From assembly GCF_002277955.1 (NCBI RefSeq), contig NZ_CP018477.1, forward strand, positions 868,001 through 932,000: DNA of 64,000 bases, written 5' to 3'. Every line of letters begins with the position of its first letter. The stretch's first letter is position 1. Below the pieces are notes generated by a model. That model made no database searches, had not been told where the DNA came from, and was given only the letters and a program-made list of their open reading frames with translations. A program made the translations under genes and the position numbers. This document shows, piece by piece, positions 54,831 to 63,368 of the stretch. Origin of the DNA: Thermogutta terrifontis. Lineage in GTDB: Bacteria > Planctomycetota > Planctomycetia > Pirellulales > Thermoguttaceae.

Positions 54831-55952
54831 TCAAAGGTGATGGAGGTCGGCAAGCCAGAGCCGAATTTCTGTGGCGTACTCGGAGGCCAGATCCCCCTTG
54901 ACCAGTTGTCGCAGAAATTCTGAGGCTCCGTTCCTGTCCAGGTCGGCGGCCTCGGCGTTGTCAAAGCGTCTTGCCGGATCAGGCGCGATCAAAAGACGAC
55001 AGAAATTGACCAGGGCCTCACTCTTCAGGCATTCCGGAGGCAGGATCGTATGCAATCGCTGCGGCAAGAGCCGTTTGGCCTCCAGCAATTCCGCCCGCTG
55101 CAGATTCGGTGGAAAAACCGGCTGACCGGACAGCATCTCGATGAGGACATAGCCCAAGCTGGCCAGGTCCGAACGAGGCGAAATATCCGCGCCGTCGCTG
55201 TCCAGGACCTCGGGTGCCGCGTAAAGGGGGGTGCAACTTCTTCGGGACGGGGGCATATCCAGATCGACGGCCGAGCCCACATCCACCAGCTTGGCCGTCC
55301 CTGTCTTCTTCAGCATGATGTTGGAGGGCTTGATGTCCCCGTGGACAATACGCCCTCTGTGGAGGGCGGCCAGTCCGGCGAGACAGTCCCGCACGATGGC
55401 CACCGCGACTCCTGGTTTCAGCCGCGGCTGAACCGGCCCGGCTGTCACCACAACCTCGTTCAGATACTGCCAGCGGATCGGCTTGACCCGTTGCTCCAGG
55501 AGTTGGTACATGCGGTTGGTCAGGAGCCGGGCCAGATCGTACCCGTCCACCCATTCCATCTCCATAATGCGGATACCGTCGCGCTCCAGCCAGTTGTGCA
55601 CATCCAGGAGGTTGTCGTGCGCGATCTGGGCCACGCGGCTGGAAACCCAACCGATCCGCTGCATCGCCTCTTCATAGGCGGCTTCACTGGGATACGGATC
55701 AGGGGCGAAGAATTTGAGGGCCACCGGCAAGGTGAAGCCGTCGGCTCCCCGCCGCTGACTGAGGTACACAACACCCTGGCCCCCATGCCCCAGTTTGCGA
55801 ATCAGTTGAAGATGCTCCGTCCAGTTGAGACGGCGTCTCTGTTCGATGAGGTCATGATAGGCCTCCACGAGAGCCTGGAGCCGCTCCCGATTTTGCAAAC
55901 CGCCCCACGTTCGCGTCAGGCCGATATCGTCTATCGTGGTCGATGTTTCCAT
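54831..55952 (-). CDS. Ser/Thr protein kinase (Pkn-like)
   Basis: Cytoplasmic protein kinase, 373 residues from ATG 55952 (a further ATG at 55988 adds 12). Glycine loop GHGGQG (55-60), VALKFF with Lys80, catalytic loop HGDIKPSN (His204, Asp206; HGD in place of HRD), DVG in place of DFG (Asp224), and AAPEVL. The N-terminal 40 residues have no clear domain; no transmembrane segment, so it is not a typical receptor kinase. Co-transcription with the hydrogenase protease (15-base gap) is likely. Substrate unknown. Confidence 0.9.
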   Translation of the reverse strand: METSTTIDDIGLTRTWGGLQNRERLQALVEAYHDLIEQRRRLNWTEHLQLIRKLGHGGQGVVYLSQRRGADGFTLPVALKFFAPDPYPSEAAYEEAMQRIGWVSSRVAQIAHDNLLDVHNWLERDGIRIMEMEWVDGYDLARLLTNRMYQLLEQRVKPIRWQYLNEVVVTAGPVQPRLKPGVAVAIVRDCLAGLAALHRGRIVHGDIKPSNIMLKKTGTAKLVDVGSAVDLDMPPSRRSCTPLYAAPEVLDSDGADISPRSDLASLGYVLIEMLSGQPVFPPNLQRAELLEAKRLLPQRLHTILPPECLKSEALVNFCRLLIAPDPARRFDNAEAADLDRNGASEFLRQLVKGDLASEYATEIRLWLADLHHL

Positions 55953-56265
55953 AGCCAAGCTGGTTCCTTTCCCCACAGCACCCCACATCCCTGTGACACC
56001 AATTCCCTAATCATAAGTTCATCGCGGGCCAAGAGCAAACGCATTTCTGCCCTGGCCTGGCGAGATTACCGGTGCGGTGTTTCATTGAAGCACTCTGAAG
56101 ATGGGTACCCCTTCGGGCAGATGCGTGAAGAAATGGAGGAACCCAACGAACTCACACCCAGACCGAGAAACTTCCTTGGCATGAGGATCGCGACCCTTAA
56201 TGCGTCCCTACGACGCGACCCGACTCCATTTTGTGGCAAGGGATGAGATGCCACGGGGGCCGTGT

Positions 56266-56545
56266 GTGGTAGGGGCAATTCATGAATTGCCCTTACCGGA
56301 ATTGCGCCTATCGGTTCATGGTCAATCCACCCGAATAGTCGGAGCGCAAACGGTGAAATGGATTAGAACGTGCCGTCAGAAGGAGGCTCGTTGGGAAAAT
56401 CCTTCAGAGGGGCACGCTCGTTGTGCCCAGTGAAAGGGATGGATGATCAAACCTACAACGGCGGACCTTACAAGCAGGTCCCTCCAAAAGCGGACCTGAC
56501 AAGCAGGTCCCTCCGAATATGGACGTGACGAGCAGGTCTCGCCGG
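56266..56545. repeat. composite palindromic repeat block R9 (class A and B)
   Basis: Class B GGTAGGGGCAATTCATGAAT plus TGCCCTTACC (56269-56298, one mismatch). Degenerate class A GGGCACG-CTCGT-TGTGCCC near 56409. Inverted class A GGACCTT-ACAAG-CAGGTCC, GGACCTG-ACAAG-CAGGTCC (56492-56510), and a decayed GGACGTG-ACGAG-CAGGTCT. Confidence 0.82.
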
Positions 56546-56630
56546 GCTGGGGCTTGCTCCCGCGCGAACCCGTGTGGACGTCTGCGTTCCTGTCGGCAGA
56601 GAAAAAGTGAGGATGTGTCCGCCCTCCAAT

Positions 56631-56663
56631 TTGTGGACGCCCGTTGACTTGTGGACGCCCGTT
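56631..56663 (+). repeat. 18-base direct repeat upstream of nickel operon promoter
   Basis: TTGTGGACGCCCGTT at 56631-56645 and again at 56649-56663, period 18. The second copy overlaps a possible -35 (TGGACG at 56652-56657). Confidence 0.7.
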
Positions 56664-56697
56664 AATTTTGGTGTTACAATAAGCCGGTGCGTAACAC
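56652..56697 (+). promoter_or_regulatory. promoter with overlapping NikR operator
   Basis: Operator GTGTTAC-N13-GTAACAC (56671-56677 and 56691-56697), the dyad known for NikR in deltaproteobacteria such as Geobacter. It overlaps TACAAT (56675-56680), a good -10, 17 bases after TGGACG. NikR with Ni2+ would block RNA polymerase. No nikR gene is in the window. Confidence 0.85.
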
Positions 56698-56784
56698 GAT
56701 ATCCCTTGCCCGGCCCGCTTGTGCCGCGTGAGGCAATGTTTTGTGCACCGCGTTTCAAGGCACTCAGCTCTATCGCTTGCTGCC

Positions 56785-57615
56785 ATGATCAATGTTCGCC
56801 GCCCTCACCTTCTTCGCAGTTGGATGATCATCGCCTGCGCGATCGCGGGATTCTCGTGTAACTCGCGGGCTGATGCCCATTTTCTGGTTCTGATCCCCAA
56901 CCACGATGTGGTGGAAGAACCTTCCCAGACGAAGCTGGTGTTCGATATCCAGTTCACCCATCCGATGGAGCAAGGGCCGATCATGCCCATGGCCGACCCG
57001 GTCCGGTTTTTCGTCGTTCACAACGGTCGGGGTGAGGATCTGAAATCCGCACTCCAACCGAGAACCCTGGAAGGTCAGCCGGCCTATACAGCGCAGTTTC
57101 AGTTGAAGCAACCCGGCGATCATGTTTTCGCGATTGAGCCAGCGCCTTACTGGGAGAAGTTGGAAAAGAAGTGGATTATTCATTACACCAAGGTGGTGGT
57201 GAATTTTCTGGGTGACGACGGGCAGTGGGAGCGTCCCATCGGATTGCCGGTGGAAATCCAGCCTCTGACGCGGCCGTACGGTCTCTGGGCGGGAAACACG
57301 TTCCGCGGGATCGTGCTGCACGACGGAAAGCCCGTGCCGTTTGCCCGGGTGGAAGTGGAATACTGGAACCAGGATCGCCGCGTTCAGCCGCCCAACGGAA
57401 GCCTGGTCACGCAGGTCGTCAAGACCGACGGCCAGGGCGTTTTCTGTTACACCGTGCCCTGGGCCGGGTGGTGGGGCTTCGCGGCACTGATTGAAGGAGA
57501 ACAGCGCCCAGGCCCCGACGGGCAACCCGCCGAGGTGGAATTGGGAGGCCTCATTTGGGTGCGGGCTGAGGATCCGGTTTCGGTTAGCTCAGCCAAAAAG
57601 GCCCCCGCACCATAA
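56785..57615 (+). CDS. DUF4198 protein of the nickel/cobalt uptake operon
   Basis: Exported protein, 276 residues from ATG 56785; the longer 298-residue frame has no site. A signal (WMIIACAIAGFSC) precedes a His start ADAHFLVLIPNHD. DUF4198 proteins lie next to Ni/Co transporters and are thought to help metal uptake. Two beta-sandwich halves are recognisable (LVFDIQFTHPMEQGP and FRGIVLHDGKPVPFARVEVEYWN, the latter carboxypeptidase-regulatory-like). First gene after the NikR-type operator. Confidence 0.87.
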   Translation: MINVRRPHLLRSWMIIACAIAGFSCNSRADAHFLVLIPNHDVVEEPSQTKLVFDIQFTHPMEQGPIMPMADPVRFFVVHNGRGEDLKSALQPRTLEGQPAYTAQFQLKQPGDHVFAIEPAPYWEKLEKKWIIHYTKVVVNFLGDDGQWERPIGLPVEIQPLTRPYGLWAGNTFRGIVLHDGKPVPFARVEVEYWNQDRRVQPPNGSLVTQVVKTDGQGVFCYTVPWAGWWGFAALIEGEQRPGPDGQPAEVELGGLIWVRAEDPVSVSSAKKAPAP

Positions 57616-57703
57616 GCGCGTGGTGCATCGGAAGCTCGACCGGTGGAAACACCTGGAGAACCCTGTTTTCCGTTTTCGGCATCCGTTTTGAAGGCGCCAA
57701 GCC

Positions 57704-58342
57704 ATGCATATTCCGGACGGAATTCTGACCGCAACGACCGCGGGAACACTGGTGACGGCCGCGGGCTGGGTGGGGACTTTCGCGGGAATCGGTCTGGGGC
57801 TGGCCAGGCTGGAACCGGACGAGATTCCCCGAGCGGGACTACTCACCAGTCTGTTCTTTGTTGTGTCGCTCATCCAAATTCCCATGGGCCCGGTTGCTTT
57901 TCACCTGGTGCTTACAGGGCTTATGGGGCTCGTGCTGGGATGGACGGCCTTCGTCGCGGTCTTTGTGGCGACCGGGCTTCAATGGCTTTTTTTTGGGGCG
58001 GGCGGATTGACAACACTGGGCATCAACACGTCCAACATGGCGTTTCCCGGGGTGCTGTGCGGGTATCTGTTCCGGGGATTCGTTCGCTCCTCGAAACCCT
58101 TTCTGGTCACGGCGGGTGGATTTGCCGCGGGAGCAACGGCCGTGCTCCTCAGCGCGTTTCTGACCGCTTTGTGCGTGTCGCTGGCCGGACAACAGTTTCA
58201 TGTCCTCTCCTGGATCGTGTTTGCCAGTGACGGCGTCCTCGCTTTGGGAGAAGGTTTCATCACCGCGGCGGCCACTTTTTTTCTTCGACGCGTCCAGCCC
58301 GAGGTGTTCGGTGCACCACTTCTGACGCCTGAATCAGGATGA
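57704..58342 (+). CDS. cbiM: CbiM/NikM, S component of ECF nickel/cobalt transporter
   Basis: Substrate-binding membrane subunit. 212 residues beginning MHIPDGIL, where His2 and the amino terminus bind the metal. About seven hydrophobic segments, with GINTSNMAFPGVLCGYLF as the conserved family segment. Metal is nickel more likely than cobalt because of the NikR operator and the hydrogenase protease nearby. The next gene follows after 58 bases. Confidence 0.95.
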   Translation: MHIPDGILTATTAGTLVTAAGWVGTFAGIGLGLARLEPDEIPRAGLLTSLFFVVSLIQIPMGPVAFHLVLTGLMGLVLGWTAFVAVFVATGLQWLFFGAGGLTTLGINTSNMAFPGVLCGYLFRGFVRSSKPFLVTAGGFAAGATAVLLSAFLTALCVSLAGQQFHVLSWIVFASDGVLALGEGFITAAATFFLRRVQPEVFGAPLLTPESG

Positions 58343-58400
58343 CTCGTAAAAAGAATTTCCCGCATCGACGACGGCACTCTTGTCCAGGAGGGTGATCGAA

Positions 58401-59060
58401 GTGTTGCGACAGTCCTTCACGGTGAAATGGGCATTGCTTCTCTCAATGGCCTGCTGGGCGCTCAGCCCAGGAAAAGCCACGGCCCATACGCTCTACCTGT
58501 TTGCCTCCGGCGAAGGGAAATCGATTAAGGGCCAGGTGTTTTTACCGGGCGGAACAGGCGTGCCGGACGCCGAAATCAGCTTGACCACCCCGGATGGGAA
58601 GATTGTCGCCAAAACGAAGTCCGATGCAGAGGGAAAGTTCACGCTGGACGCCCCTTTCCGCAGTGATTTCAAAGTCGTCGCCATAACCGCTGATGGCCAC
58701 CAGGCTCAGTGGAACGTTTCCGCCGCGGAACTGGCCGAGTTGCCAGGTCCACCCAGTTCATTGAGTGGTAAGCCCGAGGGGAACTCCTCGGACGTTGCGG
58801 ATCATTCTCCGCCTACCACCCCAGTTTCCTCCGGTAGTCACAGTCAGCAGGAATCGCCAGCGACGGGAATCGCCGCTCCTCTCGCCGATTTAAGGTCAGA
58901 AATGAACACGCTCAAAGCGCAACTTGTCAAACTCCGCGAAGAATGGCAGGAGTTTCGCGCGACCACCCAGTTGCGTGACGTGCTGGGCGGATTGGGCTAT
59001 ATCCTTGGCATCGCAGGGATTGCGTTCTATATTCTGGCGCGAAAGCGAGAGCGCTGGTGA
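58401..59060 (+). CDS. NikL/CbiN-like accessory membrane protein
   Basis: 219 residues from GTG 58401, 9 bases after AGGAGG. Signal peptide (WALLLSMACWALSPG) then HTLYLFASGEG with a carboxypeptidase-regulatory-like beta sandwich (GTGVPDAEISLTTPDGKIVAKTKSDAEGKF). A Ser/Pro-rich linker, a coiled coil (LRSEMNTLKAQLVKLREEWQEF) and a C-terminal transmembrane helix (GGLGYILGIAGIAFYILA) followed by basic residues complete it. The layout matches NikL of nickel-type ECF transporters rather than CbiN of cobalt types. Confidence 0.82.
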   Translation: MLRQSFTVKWALLLSMACWALSPGKATAHTLYLFASGEGKSIKGQVFLPGGTGVPDAEISLTTPDGKIVAKTKSDAEGKFTLDAPFRSDFKVVAITADGHQAQWNVSAAELAELPGPPSSLSGKPEGNSSDVADHSPPTTPVSSGSHSQQESPATGIAAPLADLRSEMNTLKAQLVKLREEWQEFRATTQLRDVLGGLGYILGIAGIAFYILARKRERW

Positions 59061-59117
59061 ATCTTCGAACAGGGTGTGCCATTTCGCATCAGATTGCCGA
59101 CAAATCGGGCTGCTCTG

Positions 59118-59888
59118 ATGAATCGCCAGTGGGATGAATTCGAACTAGCGGCGGCTCCCGGCCCGCGGATCATCGACGCGTTTGATCCGCGGCTGCGGGT
59201 GATCGCGCTCCTCCTTTTCGCCACGGCGACTGTTTTCGCCAGGCAGGCACTGACCCTTGCTGGACTCGGTGTGTTGAGTGGCATTCTTCTGGCTCTTGCC
59301 CGTTTTTCTATGCGCCGCACGTTGCGGCGGATTCTTCCCGTGGTGGGGTTTGGAGTGATTCTGGCCGGTGTTTTGCCCTGGACGGTTCCCGGCCAACCGC
59401 TGGGCCCCGGCTGGCTCGCCCACGCAAGCTGGGATGGTCTGTATCAGGCTCTGATGATCTGGGCCAAAGCCACCATCGTTCTGGGCGGTGCCGCCGGCTT
59501 GGTGGGCACGCTGGAAATTCCTGTACTGGGGCACGTGCTCGCCCATTTGCGTCTTCCCCGCAGGCTGGTGCAAATCGTCCTGCTGAGCATTCGCTATTTG
59601 AAAGTTCTGGAAGACGAATACCATCGCCTCCACACGGCGGCGAGAATGCGGGGGTTTCGTCCCCGGTGGAACCGGTGGACTTTTCACACCTACGGCCAGA
59701 TGGTTGGCATGCTCATCGTCCGCAGTCTTGCTCGATCGGACCGCATTCTGGCAGCCATGAAGTGTCGCGGATTCAAGGGGTATTTCTATCTGTGGCGGCA
59801 TTTCCATTTCAGTTGGCGCGATGTTTGGTTCGTGGCGGCCCTTTCTCTGGCAGGATTGGCCTATTTGCGACTGGAGCGTCTGCTGTGA
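59118..59888 (+). CDS. cbiQ: CbiQ/NikQ, T component of ECF nickel/cobalt transporter
   Basis: Integral membrane coupling protein, 256 residues from ATG 59118; GTG 59076 gives 14 more and cannot be excluded. Family segments: DAFDPRLRVIALLLFATATVF, and the two coupling motifs AARMRGFRPRW and AAMKCRGFKGYF (A-R-G type), which bind the ATPase. Its stop overlaps the cbiO start by 4 bases (GTGA). Confidence 0.93.
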   Translation: MNRQWDEFELAAAPGPRIIDAFDPRLRVIALLLFATATVFARQALTLAGLGVLSGILLALARFSMRRTLRRILPVVGFGVILAGVLPWTVPGQPLGPGWLAHASWDGLYQALMIWAKATIVLGGAAGLVGTLEIPVLGHVLAHLRLPRRLVQIVLLSIRYLKVLEDEYHRLHTAARMRGFRPRWNRWTFHTYGQMVGMLIVRSLARSDRILAAMKCRGFKGYFYLWRHFHFSWRDVWFVAALSLAGLAYLRLERLL

Positions 59889-60715
59889 CGGTGCCAGGCA
59901 ACTTGCATAAGACGCCCACTGAACCCGGGGATTCCCCGCTCACCGAGCCCCCCGAGAACTCCCTTCCCGCGCCGCCTGCCGTCGCCAATCACCCAGCCGT
60001 CCAAAGCAGCGCGCAACCCGATCCTGTCGGGTGCGAGCCCTCGTCGCCGCTCATCCGACTGGAAGACATTCATTTCCAGTATGAAGGGCAGCCCCCTCTG
60101 TTTCAGGGGCTTGCGTTTCAGCTCCGCGCCGGAGAGAAGCTCGGGATCATCGGGGCCAACGGAAGCGGTAAGACCACGTTTCTCCTCATGCTCATGGGCT
60201 TGGTGCAACCCCAGAGAGGAATGATCGAGATTTTCGGACGGGTTCGCAGCCGGCCCGGTGATTTCGACGATCTGCCGGGAAAAATCGGCCTGCTCTTCCA
60301 AGACAGTGATGATCAGCTCTTCTGTCCCACAGTGGCCGAGGATGTCGCGTTTGGGCCATTCAATCAGGGAAAGAGCGTTGTCGAAGTGCGCCAGATCGTT
60401 CGTCGCACACTGGCAGAACTGGGACTGGAGGGCTGGGAGAATCGCATCACGTACCGACTCTCGGGCGGAGAGAAAAGACTCGTCGCGCTGGCCACTGTCC
60501 TGGCGATGGATCCGCAAGTTCTTCTTCTGGACGAACCCACCGCGGGTCTGGATCCCACGGCGTCAGCCCGGGTGGAAAGCATTTTGGCGAGTCTGCCGCA
60601 GGCGATGATTATCGTCTCCCACGATCGGGATTTTCTGGAGCGGCTGTGCCATCGCATCCTCATTTTGCGGGAAGGGATTTTTTTCCCTTACCCGAAACAG
60701 GACGCGCGGAGCTGA
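59885..60715 (+). CDS. cbiO: CbiO/NikO, ATPase of ECF nickel/cobalt transporter
   Basis: ATP-binding subunit, 276 residues from GTG 59885. Walker A GANGSGKTTF, Q-loop LLFQDSDDQLFCPTVAEDVAFGP (a typical CbiO motif), signature LSGGEKRLVAL, Walker [14 protein letters not shown] and H-loop SHD. The first 56 residues are a Pro/Ser-rich extension not needed for the domain, which starts at LIRLEDIHFQY; no later start codon fits in frame nearby. It ends the operon. Confidence 0.94.
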   Translation: MTVPGNLHKTPTEPGDSPLTEPPENSLPAPPAVANHPAVQSSAQPDPVGCEPSSPLIRLEDIHFQYEGQPPLFQGLAFQLRAGEKLGIIGANGSGKTTFLLMLMGLVQPQRGMIEIFGRVRSRPGDFDDLPGKIGLLFQDSDDQLFCPTVAEDVAFGPFNQGKSVVEVRQIVRRTLAELGLEGWENRITYRLSGGEKRLVALATVLAMDPQVLLLDEPTAGLDPTASARVESILASLPQAMIIVSHDRDFLERLCHRILILREGIFFPYPKQDARS

Positions 60716-60842
60716 CGCTTTTCCTGGTCATCATGCTTCCCACGATTGCAACCCGGGCCATCCCCCTGCTTGATGCTGCTGCCACGCCCGCGCTCTCGCT
60801 GGTTATGCCCGCGGTTGACTCCGGCATTGTGACGCACCCAAT

Positions 60843-61865
60843 TCACTGGTTGGGTACAAGTTCCCTTCCTGCCCGAGTTGCCAGGGCCCGCCAGACGGGC
60901 AGCTCAATGGTCTGTGCGTAGAACCGTGCGGAACCATCGACGTGGACGGCATTGACGCCGCCCGGGTGAAAACTGCGGGCGGTCACAATCGCGTAGGTGG
61001 GAGCCCCGTTGATTCCGTTCTTCCCTTCCTGCCACGAGTTGTAGTCGCAATCTTCCGTTCTTCCGCCGATGTCACATGGCACACGGGTATTGGGAGGCAA
61101 ACACGCGGTGAAGCCGGTATGGTGGACACGCCCGTCCGGCCATTCGGTGTGCCCGGTGGTCTTCGCTTCTCCCGCCGATGCGACAACAGTCGAGGCCTCG
61201 GCTGCGGAAGCCGGAATGTTGGTGGACGGCGGCCCGCCGTTCCGCCGATACGGCTGCCAGGCTTTGACTTCCGACGCCAGCAGTGTGTGGCTCGTGCCAT
61301 CGATGACCCCCGCCCAGGTCACCGCCGAGTTGGGAAAGGCGATGCCGTCGCCGCCTCTTCCGGTAACGGGGTCGTACACGAAGTACACACCGAGATTGAA
61401 CCCGTAGGTTGTCGGATACAGACGTGGCTTTCCGGCCCCTGTATCCCGTATTTCCGAAGACTTGGGATCGCTGGGACAGGCAAACACGGGAATCCGGACG
61501 CCATCAATCACGAGTTGTGAATCCCAGGCTTCCACCAGGTTCACCTGCGAGCCGAGCGGCACCTGCTCTATAAAAGGCAAAATCCGCCCGTGCACTCCCC
61601 ATGACACGTTATTGCCCGTCGCCTGGACGTTCCGGTCCACAATCGCGCTCGAGGGAAAACACCCCCAGTTGCTGGCGTAATTATGAACCGCCAGCCCGAG
61701 TTGCTTGAGGTTGTTGAGACATTGAGCTCGCCGAGCCGCTTCCCGTGCTGCCTGCACGGCCGGCAGCAAAAGCGCGACGAGCAGTCCGATAATCGCAATG
61801 ACCACCAGAAGCTCAACGAGGGTGAATGCCGAACGCCCATCATCCATGGGTCGCAACGTCTTCAT
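60843..61865 (-). CDS. DUF1559 protein with prepilin-type N-terminus
   Basis: 340 residues, ATG 61865, GGAG upstream. Prepilin motif AFTLVELLVVIAIIGLLVA then LLPAVQAAREAARRAQCLNNLKQLGLAVHNY. The C-terminus has ARSFHPGGVNAVHVDGSARF, matching the DUF1559 H-X9-DG box. Second copy in this window; convergent with cbiO. Function of the family unknown, likely surface or pseudopilin-like. Confidence 0.95.
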   Translation of the reverse strand: MKTLRPMDDGRSAFTLVELLVVIAIIGLLVALLLPAVQAAREAARRAQCLNNLKQLGLAVHNYASNWGCFPSSAIVDRNVQATGNNVSWGVHGRILPFIEQVPLGSQVNLVEAWDSQLVIDGVRIPVFACPSDPKSSEIRDTGAGKPRLYPTTYGFNLGVYFVYDPVTGRGGDGIAFPNSAVTWAGVIDGTSHTLLASEVKAWQPYRRNGGPPSTNIPASAAEASTVVASAGEAKTTGHTEWPDGRVHHTGFTACLPPNTRVPCDIGGRTEDCDYNSWQEGKNGINGAPTYAIVTARSFHPGGVNAVHVDGSARFYAQTIELPVWRALATRAGRELVPNQ

Positions 61866-62330
61866 GTCACGTCACTCCGTAGTTCCCAGTTCTGTAAGAA
61901 AACCTTGCCAGCCAAATTCGCGGGATTGTCAGTGTCTCCATCGACCGCCCGACAGGACTGGCCCGCGACCGCGGCCCAATTCCCGACAACCCGCTCTTCC
62001 CGTCGGTGTGGAATCTCCCATTTCGGGAAAAGGACGCTGCGCGATCGCAAACGCCATTCCAACTTGCCTCATAGCAGAGGGAAAACGGGCAGGCACGTGA
62101 AAATCCTCCAAAAACGCATCGAAGCCCAGGACGAACGTCCTACGTGCCAGCCAAACAGCACCGTTCGGTGTCGCGCCGGTCGACACCGTGTCGCACGGAT
62201 CGACACCCTTCCGGGAAACTTCCCAAAGGTTCACAATGAAAAATGTGGCAACAGCGCGTTTGTAAACTCCGTCCTCGGGCAAGTGATCGCTAATCCGGCC
62301 AGAAGGCCGTCGTCTTCCAGGAGCGAAACA
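61866..62330. other. divergent spacer with tandem dyad
   Basis: Between the DUF1559 gene and a radical SAM gene. Apart from the tandem dyad at 62169-62207, nothing is recognised. The open frame upstream of 62331 is not family-like. Confidence 0.55.
62169..62207. promoter_or_regulatory. tandem 19-base dyad, possible operator
   Basis: GTGTCG-N7-CGACAC at 62169-62187 and again at 62189-62207. The two dyads have a 20-base period, so they would lie on the same face of the helix, 124 bases before the radical SAM start. No known regulator is assigned. Confidence 0.5.
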
Positions 62331-63257
62331 GTGGTTCTCCACCAGACGGAACCGAATTACGTGAAACTCCACTCCAGTGGTGAACTAAAAAAGCGCGCGG
62401 AAACGGCCATTGCTCGGCTGGCAGAATGCACTCTGTGCCCCCGGCAATGTGGAGCCGATCGGTCACACGATGAGCCGCGGGGCTCGTTTTGCGGCATTGG
62501 TCGGTATGCCTGGGTCTCCAGTGCTTTCCCCCACCACGGCGAGGAACCCTGCCTTCGCGGTTGGAACGGTTCGGGGACGATCTTCTTCTCCGGGTGCAAT
62601 CTCCGCTGTGTATTCTGTCAGAACAACGACATCAGTTGGTACCGCACGGGCTCCCCCTGCGATGCCCAGCGCTTGGCACGACTGATGATCCGTCTTCAGG
62701 AGTTGGGGTGCCATAACATCAATTTCGTTACGCCCAGCCATGTGGTCGCGCAAATACTGGAGGCCCTTCCCATCGCCGTGGAAGAGGGGCTGCGAATTCC
62801 CCTTGTTTACAACTCGGGCGGTTATGATTCGGTGGAAACACTGCACCTCCTCGACGGAGTGATCGATATTTATATGCCGGATATCAAGTTTACCGATCCC
62901 GCGGTTGCGGAACGCTTCGCGCATGCCCCCGACTACTGGGAAGTTTGTCAGGCCGCCATTCGCGAAATGCATCGGCAGGTCGGAGATCTCATCCTCGATG
63001 AGCGCGGCCTTGCCGTGAGAGGACTTCTCGTCCGCCACCTGGTGATGCCCAACGGCCTTGCTGGTACCGAAAAAGCCATGCGATTCCTTGCCGAGGAAAT
63101 TTCACCGCACACCTATGTGAACATCATGGCACAGTATCGTCCGGAGGGCCGGGCGTGGGATTTTCCCGAAATTGCGCGGCGGTGCACTCCCCAGGAATAT
63201 CAAGAAGCCGTGGCGATCGCACGGCGGTTGGGCATCTACCGGCTGTGCCGCGACTGA
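62331..63257 (+). CDS. PflX-like radical SAM protein (COG1313)
   Basis: 308 residues from GTG 62331, with AGGAG 7 bases upstream. Zn-like N-terminal CTLCPRQCGADR, radical SAM motif FSGCNLRCVFCQN (CxxxCxxC) and FVTPSHVVAQILEAL, LVYNSGGYDSVETL, DIYMPDIKFTDP, typical of the pyruvate-formate-lyase-activase-like PflX family. Reaction not established. The frame extends upstream to 61683 but that part is non-family. Confidence 0.88.
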   Translation: MVLHQTEPNYVKLHSSGELKKRAETAIARLAECTLCPRQCGADRSHDEPRGSFCGIGRYAWVSSAFPHHGEEPCLRGWNGSGTIFFSGCNLRCVFCQNNDISWYRTGSPCDAQRLARLMIRLQELGCHNINFVTPSHVVAQILEALPIAVEEGLRIPLVYNSGGYDSVETLHLLDGVIDIYMPDIKFTDPAVAERFAHAPDYWEVCQAAIREMHRQVGDLILDERGLAVRGLLVRHLVMPNGLAGTEKAMRFLAEEISPHTYVNIMAQYRPEGRAWDFPEIARRCTPQEYQEAVAIARRLGIYRLCRD

Positions 63258-63368
63258 TGGATGACAGTCGTTCCGCAGCAGAAAAATTCGGCCAATTGGT
63301 GAGCCTTTTTGGGGTGAGAATTTAGTAAACCTCTTCAACATTAGCGGTGGCGATCAGGAAGCATCTCG

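Larger units (their letters stand above)
55953..56784. other. long spacer with repeat block R9 and the nickel operon promoter
   Basis: Divergent region between the kinase and the nickel uptake operon. Repeat elements lie at 56266-56299 and 56404-56545. Tandem direct repeats and a NikR-type operator with promoter lie at 56631-56697. No gene is supported. Confidence 0.6.

Noticed and set aside
55050-56246. 398-codon plus-strand frame
   Set aside because: Antisense of the kinase gene, extending into repeat-adjacent spacer without family features.
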